Source: Cyathus striatus (taxonomy: Eukaryota; Basidiomycota; Agaricomycetes; Agaricales; Nidulariaceae). Taken from it: DNA of 64,000 nucleotides. The position numbers and the translations under genes were made by a program. A model generated the notes under the pieces. The model was not told where the DNA came from. It saw only the letters and a list, made by a program, of their open reading frames with translations, and did no database searches. Of the stretch, positions 24,271 to 35,481 are shown in pieces. The stretch lies in contig JAOVFP010000003.1 of NCBI GenBank assembly GCA_025738555.1, positions 5,394,001 through 5,458,000 on the forward strand, given 5' to 3'. Within the stretch, counting starts at the first letter, position 1. Every line of letters begins with the position of its first letter.

Positions 24271-24300
24271 AAATTTGTGGTGTTTAAGTGTCACAAACTG
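24271..24300 (-). repeat. Right terminal inverted repeat of DNA transposon
   Basis: 30-bp perfect complement of 14925-14954, followed by TA. Confidence 0.85.
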
Positions 24301-24596
24301 TATGAGACAGTGAGAGTCGCTACATGTTCACGCGCGTCGATTGATCAGGACACAGCTTGCTTACTCCGGGCATACATAAGTTACATCGCCGCCAACTGTA
24401 ACGGCTGTGGCGCTCAAGTTCGCCATTCCTTCGCTGTATTCTGTCGCACATCTCTGGTAAAAGACTTCTTCAGCTGCTTACTGGGCTTCTTGCGGCTGTT
24501 ACGTTTATTTCATTATTAGATTCTTGTTATTGGCTCTCATGACCCTTCGCATTTTTGTGTAACTTTGTGCTACAACACCACTCAACTTCGTGCGCT

Positions 24597-27500
24597 ATGG
24601 ACAAGTTCAAAACGCTAGAACCCGTGCGGTTATACGCATCAACTTCATCTACAAGTGCACTGTTCCGTTCTCGTAGCAGCACCGTAGGTAGAAATGGGCC
24701 AACGGTAGTCCCCGCTCCATTTGTTGGAAAACTACCCTCAGACTTGCATCTTCTCGTTCTTTCTCACCTACCTGTCCCCGAAATACCAGCGTACGCTCGT
24801 TGTTCACATGCCACCGCTGCACTTGCACAAAATGAGAAAATTTGGGAAGCGCGATGGCGGAGCATGGGGCTCGATGATCCTGCGCTAACGAATGTTCTCG
24901 ACGGGTTAGAGGAAAAGAACCTTGACAGTGCGAGGAAGACTCGTGCAGGTGCTCCTCCTACGATCCAAGTCGAGGAAGACGATTTCGGCGACTTTGAGAA
25001 GGCCAAAGATGATGTACTTGCCCCTCTTCCTGGCGAAATGGGTGACTTTGTCGGTGGTTTTGAAAGCATGAAGTTACACTCTCAACCATTCCTTACTTCC
25101 GTACCGCATGCACAGAAGGAGACCTATAGAACAAAGTACATCAGAGTACATAGACTCCTCAAACCCGTTCTGAAGGCCCTTGATTCTCCACCTCATCTTG
25201 TACTCTCTGAACTCGCAGCTTCAGTACAAGCCAGTTCACTAACAGGGGAAGCCAAAACTATCAAGCTTCTCTGGCGATTTTTATCTGAACGCGTTCAGCC
25301 GGTTAACCGATGGCGTGAACTACGGATGACACTACGATCTGTAATGGATAGATTCGAAGCACGACTATTAACAGCGTTTGATGCAGCTGATGGCAAAGGC
25401 AACGAAGATGATATGCGAGAAGCTGCAGGGGCAGGATGGGAGATCTGGGATGCAGTTGGTCAAAGTGTGCTGCGTCGGAAAGAGGACTGGGAAATTGGAA
25501 AGGTTTGGGCTGAGAAGAGGGAGATCTTTTATGAAACAGGAAGATGGGATCCATTGGCAAACTTTACGTATGTTCATCTTGGTTCAGGGTATACCAGTCT
25601 CTCCAATACTATTTTTTTTCTTTAGGGATGGGGGTGGACTGGATTTTCGTGCCATGGATGACTTCATGACGGCAATCCTAGCCGCTATTAATGAGCACGG
25701 ATCTAGAGCAGTCAGAGTATTTCCTCCTGCCTCTGCCGTGATATTATCTTTCTCTGAGAGATTAGCCACGGAAGTGGTGTGTATGCGTTACAAGACACCT
25801 ATGACTCTCATCTAATGTCTGCGATATAGCTTGGAGAGTACATCACGTCACTCCTCACGCGCGCTCAGGAAATATCAACAGATATCTACCTTAAAGCAGT
25901 AGCAGCAACCTTTGGCGAGGCATGGCGAATAGTCGACGCCATTCTCCAGGCGGCTTCTCAACGACTAGATTCAGGAATCGAGAAAATCCAAGCGGAAGAT
26001 ATCGTGTGAGCTGCCTCTTACAAAGTTGCATTATGGTACTCATGTCCTGTATAGATACAAAATGTTCGAAATTAACATGGATGAATATCTAGACGAGGAA
26101 GTAGAAACCCTCAAGCGAATATTAGAGAAAATATGTAATACCTGGGACAGACAAGTAAGTGGCTATTATTTGTCTGATACGTTCAACTGATCATCGAAGC
26201 TAGACTACGAACTCTCACGCATCCCCAATTCCAGGAGCAAGTACGACCCGTTTTCTGGCGTCGCACAACCCCGCCCAAGTGAAAAGAAATGTTCTAGCAT
26301 CATTTACAAGCGTTCTTCTTCTCCCTGTCACCATTGTTCCTCGAACAGTTGGTGCTGTGGGAGGTGCTTTGATGACCGGTGGAACAGCAGCTGTCCAGGG
26401 TATCGCGATGCTTAATCCCCAGCGTTGGGGTGCCGCTATGACTTCGCCGTCCAGTGGGGCAGAATATTCAAAGCGGCTCGACGGAGATGGCGGAATGTTA
26501 TTTGAAGCTGACGAAGACGACCTGGATGAGAAGAGCGTGATTGAGCGTGATAAGGATGTATCCAAGAACTTCTTTCAGCCGACTGCGAGCGTTCCAACTT
26601 CAGCAACTCCTAATGGGATCACCAGTCCCGGTGCGAAGGACAGCGATCAACTTGACCTACTTCTGTCGCTAGATACGGCACTCGAACTTATTCATGCAGA
26701 TCGCGAGGCACTGAAGCGAGTGGAAACGTTCGCAGGATATCCGGGACATTATGGCCACCGAGTGCGCGATACAATTGAGGAGATCTTTATTCTACTGTTA
26801 CAGTCACTCGGGGAACGGCACATTGCAAAGGGCTTTAATCAGTGAGGACTTCCGTTCAGTTGTTTTCTTTCTGTTCATTTGATGATCTAGTGCTACCGAC
26901 CGCATGAAGGCGTATGAACCAGCGGAGCATGAGGGGACGAGAAGTGTAGCACCTTTGGTTCAGTTCTTCGAGTTAGTTCATGTTGGTGATACTATGCAAT
27001 CCATGGTGCAAGTGTATTTTGAAAAAGAACTGGTATGCACTCGAATACTTGATTATGATGAGCGCTGACTCTCCTGGACAGGCACCCCACATCGACAAGA
27101 CAGACTTCTTGAACGCGGTTGTACGAGAGAAAAAGCGTTTCGAAAATACGCTGGATGACTCAGTAGCCGCTGGTTTAAACGCCGGGACAGAGGTACTCAT
27201 GAACCAAGTGGAACACATTATTCTTACCATGACCAAACCTCGCGAATACTATCCGCCTGAAGATGCGCCTCTAGAGCTTGGTCCAACACGTGGATGTACA
27301 GAGGCTATTAAGTGCTTGGAAATGCATTGTCAGCTCCTAAAGGGAAGCACAAGCAAAGAAGTTCTTGAAGTTTTTTATCAGGAAGTTGGTATCCGACTCA
27401 TCGCGTCAGTACTCCTTATGTTCATATCTCTGGTGAACATCTGACCTATTTGTCTGCAGTATCCTCCAAAAGCATATCAAGCGACAGATCATATCACTGA

Positions 27501-27898
27501 GTGGTGGATTTCAGGTTATATCTGATCTCAACACTTACCATGCATTTATTGCGTCCTTAAAGGTTACCTTCCGGTCATCTACAGCCGCACGTCCGCTCAT
27601 ATATAATCTACTTAGGTGCCGAGTATTACGGCCGATTTTTCCAATTTGAAAATGCTGGGCCATGTATATGTCGTTGAGGATGCGAAGGATCTTGCTCAGA
27701 TAGTGAGAGACGTGACTCGATATGGAGGAGCCTATAGACCGGAGGTATGTTTTGTTTTTGAATATTGATAACTTTTAATTATATCCGCAGGATATCTACG
27801 AGTTTATTCAAAGGCGCTCAGACTGGAAGAAGATTGAGAAGATAGTAGATAAAACCATGTATAATTTAAGTTTTAGGGAAGATTGTGTTGTTTGTTAA
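24597..27898 (+). CDS. rcy1: Recyclin-1 (Rcy1) F-box/Sec10-like protein
   Basis: Homologue of yeast Rcy1 and fission yeast Pof6, F-box proteins with an exocyst Sec10-like body that act in endosome recycling and polarised secretion. ATG 24597 gives MDKFKTLEPVRLYAS. The F-box is at about residues 45-85 (LPSDLHLLVLSHLPVPEIPA...NEKIWEARWRSMGL). The Sec10-like part runs through KYIRVHRLLKPVLKAL, LDFRAMDDFMTAILAAINEH, DEYLDEEVETLKRILEKICN, LGERHIAKGFNQATDRMKAY, MQSMVQVYFEKELAPHIDKT and VYVVEDAKDLAQIVRDVTRY, and ends REDCVVC. About nine short introns lie within. The first coding base is about 300 bp from the transposon end, so its promoter region abuts the element. Confidence 0.85.
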
Positions 27899-28159
27899 TG
27901 GTTGTTGTGTTGGATATTCTACTCATGGACATTTCGGGTTCATTTTTTTGTGCGATCTTGACTTATTTATACGGCTTCAATATTACAAGGAATAAAATAA
28001 TACCGACTAAGTACACGTTCCTATGTACTGTAATATACAGCTTTAAGTTTAAACCACAGAAGCATTTAAAGACTCCCATCATACCCGGAATATTGTATCA
28101 GAGCTAACAATACTTGGCGATATCGTACTTGCCGAAGACCCACAAACTTCACAGCACAA

Positions 28160-29040
28160 GCTCCCATACTCGCCAACTAAAATACTAGAACGTGCAAGGA
28201 GGAAGCCACACCTCCCATCATGATAGTTCCCGCGGAACGACGGAAGGTGTTGAAAATTTCTGGTGACAGTACTATATCTAGAGGACCATTGAAGCGAGAG
28301 CTATTGCTTACCTATTGGACAAGATCAGCGACATAAAGTCGATAATCTTGTAATGAGAGCGAGCGAAAATCGGATAAACAGATCACTCATCCGAAGTAAG
28401 TATAGCATAGAGAACGAGCAGCAATTTGCATGCTGTGAAGGAGGCACAACTAAAAACTAGCAAGCAGCTATAGCCAGTGTTAAATATGAGCGTACGGGAT
28501 CGTCAAGTTTCTTTCGTCCTTTTGTTGGCTAAGAAGTATTCGACATCGCATGTCTGGACTCGCCTTCCGTACCAGCTTCGAAGATTGTATAAGCGCGAGA
28601 ACAATCGATAAAGCGCGAAACAGTTTGTAGGCACTGCAGCTAGTACCGACATTATTAGAGGAAGACTGATGATTACAAAGAAGATGTAATTGGATCGAGG
28701 GTTGTGGTGAGAAGAAGGCCATTGAAACAAGTGAAGATTGCCCAGTAAAAGGCTTGAAGGCGGAGGGTGGAATATACCAAGAATATACTTGGAGATGTTC
28801 CCCTAAGATACAAGATCGACCTCAGGTAATGTGCGTGTCAACAAACCAGAAGTGGAAAATAATGGAGCCAAAGACGGGAGATTATAAACCCTGCAGGAGC
28901 CTGCAGGTGGATTCCAGAAGCCGGAGCTTGATCTATTCTCATAATCATGCGCCATATAGAACCCAAATTGACTGTTCTTCATCAGCTGACAGACCTGGTG
29001 AGAATAAAGTATGGTCTAAAAGGCCATCGATATCAACCAG
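28160..29040 (-). other. Possible multi-intron membrane protein, unresolved
   Basis: The minus strand has stretches that look coding but that I could not join. They are MKNSQFGFYMAHDYENRSSS with GFWNPPAGSCRVYNL near 29000-28890, FYWAIFTCFNGLLLTTTL near 28750, FVIISLPLIMSVLAAVPTNC with FALYRLFSRL near 28640, and LSPEIFNTFRRSAGTIMMGG near 28270-28190. Several are hydrophobic. A receptor-like membrane protein or its decayed copy is possible; no family was identified. Confidence 0.25.
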
Positions 29041-29442
29041 TGGCCTAGAATGACGAAGCAGCTTGGAAGGGTCTGCACAGGGACGAAAGACAGCTCAAGA
29101 CTGAGATGCAGTTACAATAAAGACAGGGGAGAGACGGGGATGAAGCAGAGAGGACGATTGAAAATGAAATACGGGATGGAAGGATTCAATGAATCGTGGG
29201 ATGAGATTAGCGGGCAGCTTGCATAAGCAGAAGGCCGCGGAGTTCGAATATGTCACGTGATTAATGCGTCCAATGGGAGGGGCTGAATTCAACATCTAAT
29301 CACATATACGGATACCAGGCTATCTATATACAACTCACCCAACCAGAAATGCCTATTCCAGCGTCCTATATAAGTCGTCCAATCCCTAATTATCCTCCCC
29401 ATCGCCTCCTCTTATCTCCTTCACTATCACCTCCACTTTCCA
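29041..29442. promoter_or_regulatory. Catalase upstream region with TATA box
   Basis: TATATAAG at 29367-29374 lies about 70 bp before the catalase ATG. It is followed by a CT-rich tract (CCTCCTCTTATCTCCTTCAC), the usual look of an initiation region in highly expressed fungal genes. A palindromic TCACGTGA E-box lies further up near 29253. Confidence 0.5.
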
Positions 29443-31455
29443 ATGCCTTCCCAACACGTCTTCAACAACAAGGACGGTGCTGTCTACACCACCTCTAGTG
29501 GCGCTCCAGTCAACGAGCCCTATTCCGCTCAGAAGGCCGGTCAGAATGGACCACTCCTTCTTCAAGGTACGTGATAAGCCCCCCCTCCATTGCCGTCGTT
29601 AATTAACACCAATGTTTTATTCCAGACTTCCACCACATTGACCTCCTCGCTCACTTTGACCGTGAACGTATTCCTGAGCGTGTCGTAAGTATCGATTACA
29701 AGCCATGTTTAATGCTTCGTTATCTCACTCACGCTCTTGACTTAGGTCCATGCCAAGGGTGCAGGTGCCCATGGATACTTTGAGGTTACCCACGACCTCA
29801 GCGACATCACTTCTCAGCCTCTCTTCAAGGGCACTGGGAAGAAGGTCCGCGCCACCGTCCGCTTCTCTACTGTAGGAGGAGAGTCTGGTTCTGCCGATAC
29901 CGCTCGTGATCCTCGAGGCTTTGCTATCAAGCTTAGGACCGAAGAAGGAAACTGGGACTGGGTGTTCAATAACACTCCCGTCTTCTTCATTCGTGATCCC
30001 GCCAAGTTCCCTCACTTCATTCATACTCAAAAGAGAGACCCGCAGACACACTTAAAGGATGCTGATATGTTCTGGGTACACTCATCAAAGCTCGTCATTA
30101 GATCCTGTAATTGATCCACCGTCTTTTCAGGATTACCTATCCCAAAATCCAGAATCGATCCACCAGATCATGATCCTCTTCTCTGATCGTGGAACTCCTG
30201 ATGGTTACCACCAGATGCATGGATACTCTGGACATACATTCAAATGGCTCAAGGATGACGGCTCCTTTGTTTATGTCCAAGTTCACCTCCGTGTCGATGG
30301 TGGCTTCAAGGTTTGTCATTCCCTTTCACTGAGACAGTCTAGTCCCAATAGCATCATGTAGACCCTCGACGACGCAACCGCAGGCAAGCTTGCCGGTGAA
30401 AACCCTGACTATGGCATTGAGAGTCTCTTCAACTCCATCGAGTCAGGCAAATTCCCGTCCTGGTCTGTGTACATCGTGAGTACTTCCAGTGTGAAAATGT
30501 ACGGGGATGGGAATTTATTTTGTATCGGGCAATAGCAAACCATGACTCCTGAACAGGCTGAGAGTTTCCGTTACAACATTCTCGACTTGACCAAAGTTTG
30601 GTCACACAAGGAATTCCCACTTCGCCCTATTGGAAAACTCGTCCTGAATGAGAATGTTCAAAACTACTTTGCTGAGATAGAACAGGTAGATTAAAATCAC
30701 TTCTTTTCCCATCCATCTGGTTCTTACATCACACTGTTCCCATAGGCCGCCTTCTCTCCCTCACACCTTATCCCCTACATTGAACCCACTGCAGACCCCG
30801 TCCTTCAGTCACGCTTGTTCTCATACCCAGATACCCACCGCCACCGTCTCGGTACCAACTACCAACAGCTACCTGTCAACGCCCCTATCGTCCCTGTTGC
30901 AAACTTCCAACGCGATGGTCCCTCTCTGTTCATTAGCCAAGGCAATCGACCTAACTACCAGAGCAGTATCCAGCCTCTTACTTATGCCGGTAGGAAGGCC
31001 ACCATCGACGGCCATGTCAGAGATACTGAGCGCCAGGCTAAGCACGAGAACTTCATCGGTGGTGCTTGGAGAGATTTGAGCGAGATCACTGAGCGTAAGT
31101 TAAATGTCAAGTATCTTAGGGATTGACGTGTTAACGATTACATCTAGTCGACTTCGAGCAACCTCGCGCTCTCTGGAGTAAGGTCTGGAATGACGCTCAA
31201 CGCGAGGCGTATGTCAACAACGTCGCTGGTCACTTCAAGAACGTCAAGAGCAAGACAGTTCAGGCGAGGCAACGTGAGTTTTTGATATTCCTTGATATTA
31301 TTATTATTAAAACTTTTCGTCAAGTCTCCGTCTGGGCGGCGGTTGACCAGGGTCTCTCTGACCGGATCGCGAAGGCTGTCGGCCACCCGTCTGTAAAGCC
31401 CTTGGCAGTCAAGCCTGCGAACGAGGCTGTTAAGTTTAGGGCTGGAAGACTGTGA
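29443..31455 (+). CDS. cat: Monofunctional haem catalase
   Basis: Breaks down hydrogen peroxide. ATG 29443 opens [20 protein letters not shown]. The catalytic His is residue 63 in [15 protein letters not shown], the catalytic Asn is residue 136 in [13 protein letters not shown], and the proximal haem Tyr is in [14 protein letters not shown]. Other family blocks are [40 protein letters not shown] and [18 protein letters not shown]. At about 510 residues it belongs to the small-subunit class. It ends VKFRAGRL with no canonical SKL peroxisome signal. Introns split it at least nine times, all GT-AG, and the frame is intact throughout. Confidence 0.95.
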
Positions 31456-32095
31456 TGAAAGACTTGCTTAAAACTGACTTCTCACTTGTGTTGTAGGCCG
31501 GTGCCCAATAATTGAACGCCAAAATGAGGCCAACAGCTATTGCATTGGTACATTAACCTTGGTCGTTTATAGTAAGTATGTAGATCAGAATGTAGTTGTA
31601 GCACATGGAAATTAAGAGCAAATCTGGATCAAATGAATGATTTTTCGCTGTTTCATCGTCAGTGGTTACAGCAAGAGGATGTCATGGAGTAAAATGAAGG
31701 GGTTCCTTCTCGACAGTCTCAAGTGAAGAAAGGAAACTTGAAATTTGAACTAATCTTATATTCAATTTTGAAATTTTCATAAAAAATACACAAGTCCTTT
31801 TTGGGTTTTGTTAAAAATTGATATCTCATGCAGCCAATGTTGTGTGATATCAGACCTTCGATTGGACATGCGTGTAGATATGCAAATAAGAGGATGAAGG
31901 ACGGGCGGTAGGTCGACAACTGAGAATAGCAATGTGTCGATGAGAATGCTGATGAGGTCGGAATGCCCAGGCAGCCCATATCGCCGCAGTACCTACAAAG
32001 AAATATAATAAGGGTATTCCGACGAACTTTGAAGTTTCGGACATCTTCCGAGATGAATTACGAAGAACAAAGGAAAAACTGTATTTCCTGTAACA
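31456..32095. other. Intergenic, possible tiny membrane protein on minus strand
   Basis: Catalase 3' side. A 64-codon minus-strand frame (32044-31850) starts MSETSKFVGIPLLYFFVGTA and has one hydrophobic segment. I could not place it in a family and do not call it a gene. Confidence 0.3.
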
Positions 32096-33452
32096 TTAAG
32101 TACATATCAAATCTAAGGAGGCCCATTCCCGTCTGTTTCTTTTTTTCTTTTCTTTTTCCCTGAACCGCTTTTCTTTGTTGTCAGCCGAAGTATTATCGCC
32201 TTTCAGTGCATCCGCAATCTCTTCGACGCTTCTTTTCTTGCCATTAGCAGAGGGAGATGCAGATGAATCTTGTGCTTCAACTGCTGAAGGCGTCGCTGAT
32301 GCTGGTAACTTTTCGGATCGAGAAGTTGGAGCCGTTTCAAACTTGTCTAAGGTATGCTGTTGATAGCCATCTGGAATCACAAGTTTGCACTAAGAGATGA
32401 TAGCGCGGTAAGTTTTGTGTATTTCTATCTCAGAGAATAAGAAACGACGGAGTAGAGGTGTCGCAATGGGTCACTGACGGGCTCGAACAATGAGCAGTTT
32501 GGCCTCTTTTATTACAGCACTATACCAAGCACCGAAACCCTAGAGCACGCTCAACCGTATACGATATTTGTGATCAGCGAAACACCCACAAGTTCTCCAC
32601 ATCTCTCGGGGCTCTCAGATCGCCGTCTGAAATCACGCCCCCACTAACGAGCAGCCCCTTTCCCTTTGTAACTCTGACCACCTCCCGTGCAGCTGCCCAC
32701 CAATTCCGCTTGACACTCAAGCCACTCTCTGCCGCATTTGCATCGGATAACACTGCGTCTTGTTCACCGCCTAACGCACCAACGTAGTTTATCTCGAATA
32801 CACCGCCATTTTTGAGTGCTGTACGGACTAGGGTGTGTTTGAGGTATAAGTTGAGTCGGGGAAGAGTGAGAGGAAGCGAGATGATATGTGCAGTAAGGGC
32901 ATAGGGAAGTATGTGTCAGGCAGGCAAAGGAGAAGGTGACTTGATCTGTGGGAACTAGGGCAATAAGGTCATAGTTGTTGAAGAGGGGTACATTGGGATT
33001 GATCTGTACTTGAGCGTGTTAGTGTCAAACCGTCGATTTCGCTAATAGCATACTGAGACGTAGTGTAAGCTTGCAACTTACCAACCCGAAACCTTTTTCG
33101 CTGTCCCCATCTAGGATAATGTTAAGGCGTTTTAAGAATACGATGCCAGGACGCTGCCTGAGCTTGGGAACTAAACTGTCCAGAACATTTATATAGATTT
33201 TCGGGTCCACTTTCTTATGTACAGTCTGCGAAAATGCTATTACAGAGTATCCTACTGAAAGGTTATTGATGTCAGTTGATGACCCCGAAATAACGTGAAA
33301 CGCACAGTGAACGAGTCAACGTGAGTCCCAATGGCACTGATCTGTGCTTGTGTATAAGTAGAATCTGGCTGCTTTCTTTCTCCCTTCTTTGAGACAGCTT
33401 TTCCTGGGGTTCTGGGAAGCGGAGGAACAGGAACATTGAGGTCGAAAAACAT
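32096..33452 (-). CDS. rpp1: RNase P/MRP subunit Rpp1 (Rpp30), frame broken
   Basis: Homologue of yeast Rpp1/human Rpp30, a TIM-barrel subunit of RNase P and MRP that processes tRNA and rRNA. ATG 33452 gives MFFDLNVPVPPLP. Later blocks are VGYSVIAFSQTVHKKVDPK, FLKRLNIILDGDSEKGFGLI, NYDLIALVPTDQVTFSFACL, AHIISLPLTLPRLNLYLKHT, NGGVFEINYVGALGG and KGKGLLVSGGVISDGDLRAP. Between ACLTHT and LPYALTAH (near 32911) the frame is off by one, with no usable intron. Further down, one set of splice choices (GTGGGT...GTATAG, then GTCAGT...TTCCAG) keeps the frame, whereas reading more family-like residues meets another shift near 32527 and a TAG at 32392-32390. The acidic/basic tail ends at 32096. Confidence 0.72.
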
Positions 33453-34041
33453 GGGGTCCGGTTGGAAAGGCAAAAGGCAGCGTTACAGGTTGTGCAAGGT
33501 TTGTATATTTATTCTTGTGGTAGGATGATGATTCGGAACATGAGCCCGAAACGTCGCCGTATTGGCTGGGTAAGTAGTTTACGGAGGTAAACAACAAAGA
33601 GAGCTCACGGGGTTAAGTGTACAAAATCCGACGTGCCATCTCAGCGCTTCAGCAACAATCTTTGGCAGGTTTCAGGTGACAGGCCGACGATAGCCCAAAG
33701 GAGGCCATTATTATTATATATTGATGTTAACAATTAAACCCTAAAACTCTACATTTATCTAATTGACATAGGTGTGGGTACGCTTTGAGGGCCATGCATA
33801 TGATACAGTGTTAAGAGGTGGGATGCTAAGTGTGCAAGCTGTATGAGGAAGAAAGGAGGGATCTGAACGGGTAGAGGAGTTTTTAGGCGCGTGTGATTAG
33901 AATGTAATGTACCGTAAACGTGAAGAGATGTGCAAATGCGGTAGGGGTATCAAACAGAAACCGATTTTGAAAGCAAGCAAAAAACGAAGACAAATGAACA
34001 GGCTCGCAAACAACTGGATAGAGTCTATTATCCATGCGCAC
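33453..34041. other. Intergenic spacer
   Basis: Upstream side of the Rpp1 gene and 3' side of the mitochondrial carrier. No gene was recognised. Confidence 0.55.
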
Positions 34042-35261
34042 TTAACTGTCTTTATGTGTTCCTTCCATCTTTCCTTTCGCTTTCCCCCACCGCAGTACGC
34101 CCTCGTATATAGAATACATCACCGCTGCGTTAGGTACGACGCGCATAAGGTGGGCACTAAGACCTCCGTAGAGAGCTCTGGCACCTTCTTCTGCTATGAC
34201 TAAACGCAAAGTTTGAGCAAGGCCTGTGTATTTTGGTAGTCCGTTAGGTTGAACTGGTTGACGGAGGCGTGTTCGAATGACCTGCGAAGTAAAAAGAAAA
34301 CAAAGTGAGCCAGGGAACATAAGTATTAGGACAACGCGTACTTCATGAGGATAGGTGATCAAACTGGCGACACACTTCGCGGTCCCCGCGCTACCCAACA
34401 TGCCCAACCATTCTGCAACCCCTCCATTATCCTTTCCAGCCCCACTGAGCTTCTTGAGTCGCTCATAAAGGACCCATTGGATGGTACCCTCTGTCACTCC
34501 AAGGTAACTTGCGCTTAAGCCCTTGTAGAAGCCCCTTACGCCTTCTTCTCGCCATATTTTGGTGATGGTCCCCAGGCTTCCTGTTCCGCGTCCCAAGCTC
34601 TGTTCCAGTTGAAGACGGGTTTTGACGACCCAGATGGGGTTTGTAGCGCTGCCGGTTGCAACGCCTGCAATGGCGGCGCTTCCGAGGTGAACGAGGGGAG
34701 TTTCGCGGTTGTCATTTAGGCGGGTGAGGGCATGTTTGCAGCTTCCGTAGGTGAAGAAGTTGATGGAGCGTGCGGGGATGACGCCCACGAGGGTTGGTCC
34801 GAGACCTTTGAAGAGTGCGCGTGGGGATTCTTTTGTGTAAATGTCGCTGGGAGAGGTATAAGGGGATGCGAGGATAGAAGAGAAGATGTAACGCGACACA
34901 CCGAAGTATGTAGCTCGTTTCAACAAAGTTGTAGAAGAGACCGACCTGAGGAGGTCGGGTACCGACCACGGCTCCGTTTGGAACGTTTGCGAGGGAGGAG
35001 TGTGAAGAAGCGTGCTTTTGGAAGAGGGACGACTGGAGTCGAGTTTTGACGACGTCGAAGGGAGAGGTAACGATTGCACCACACATACCACCCAAGCTGC
35101 ACAGAAGAGGAAGATGAAGAAGTGAGCGAGGGAGAAGATAAGGACACGGACCCTCCTGCAACAAAATGCTGCCATGATTTTGCGGGGAGCAGACTGCTGG
35201 AAGCCGTGGCAGGCTGGATTGAGTTGGCGTCGTCTGCTGCCTCCTTTCGAATGTCGGCCAT
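34042..35261 (-). CDS. rim2: Mitochondrial carrier, Rim2 pyrimidine-nucleotide type
   Basis: Member of the mitochondrial carrier family, most like yeast Rim2, which exchanges pyrimidine nucleotides across the inner membrane. ATG 35261 gives MADIRKEAADDANSIQPATA. It has three carrier repeats with the signature motifs SPFDVVKTRLQ, NPIWVVKTRLQ and YPHEVIRTRLRQP. The W in the second motif and ALFKGLGPTLVGVIPARSIN with FFTYG in the first repeat are what point to Rim2. It ends GKMEGTHKDS. Introns lie after HFVAGG, SYILR and TYPHE, all in frame. It is divergent from the CSC1-like gene, with about 220 bp between the two starts. Confidence 0.88.
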
Positions 35262-35481
35262 TATGAAATAATATTATATAGAATATAGCCAACAAAGCTG
35301 ACAGCGAGAAAGAAAAGAAAGAGACGACGGGGACTTGCAATTGCAATTGAGCTGCAGCACTCCAATTTTTGCATCCGACGCGGCAATTTTATCCACATCC
35401 ACGTGACCACGAGCTTATCCCCACATGCCACTGCCAATCCCAATCCTGCCATCCTGGGCCCTGGCCTCACCACAACATCCC

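Larger units (their letters stand above)
14925..24300. mobile_element. Deleted Tc1/mariner-like element, host of nested LTR insert
   Basis: The outer ends are perfect 30-bp inverted repeats: CAGTTTGTGACACTTAAACA... at 14925-14954, with its complement ending ...TCACAAACTG at 24300. Each is flanked by TA (14923-14924 and 24301-24302), as in Tc1/mariner-type elements. Without the 8,164-bp retrotransposon and one TSD copy it is 1,207 bp. It keeps a start ATGCCCAGAGGTAG whose continuation past the insert reads RPKKKSRNTSG, an AT-hook-like N terminus. It also keeps a transposase C-terminal fragment at 23853-24111 (QYWGWAKYWYHEE, then DVIHHFINQTWQFMSAYR). The catalytic core is missing, so it is non-autonomous. 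Confidence 0.75.
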
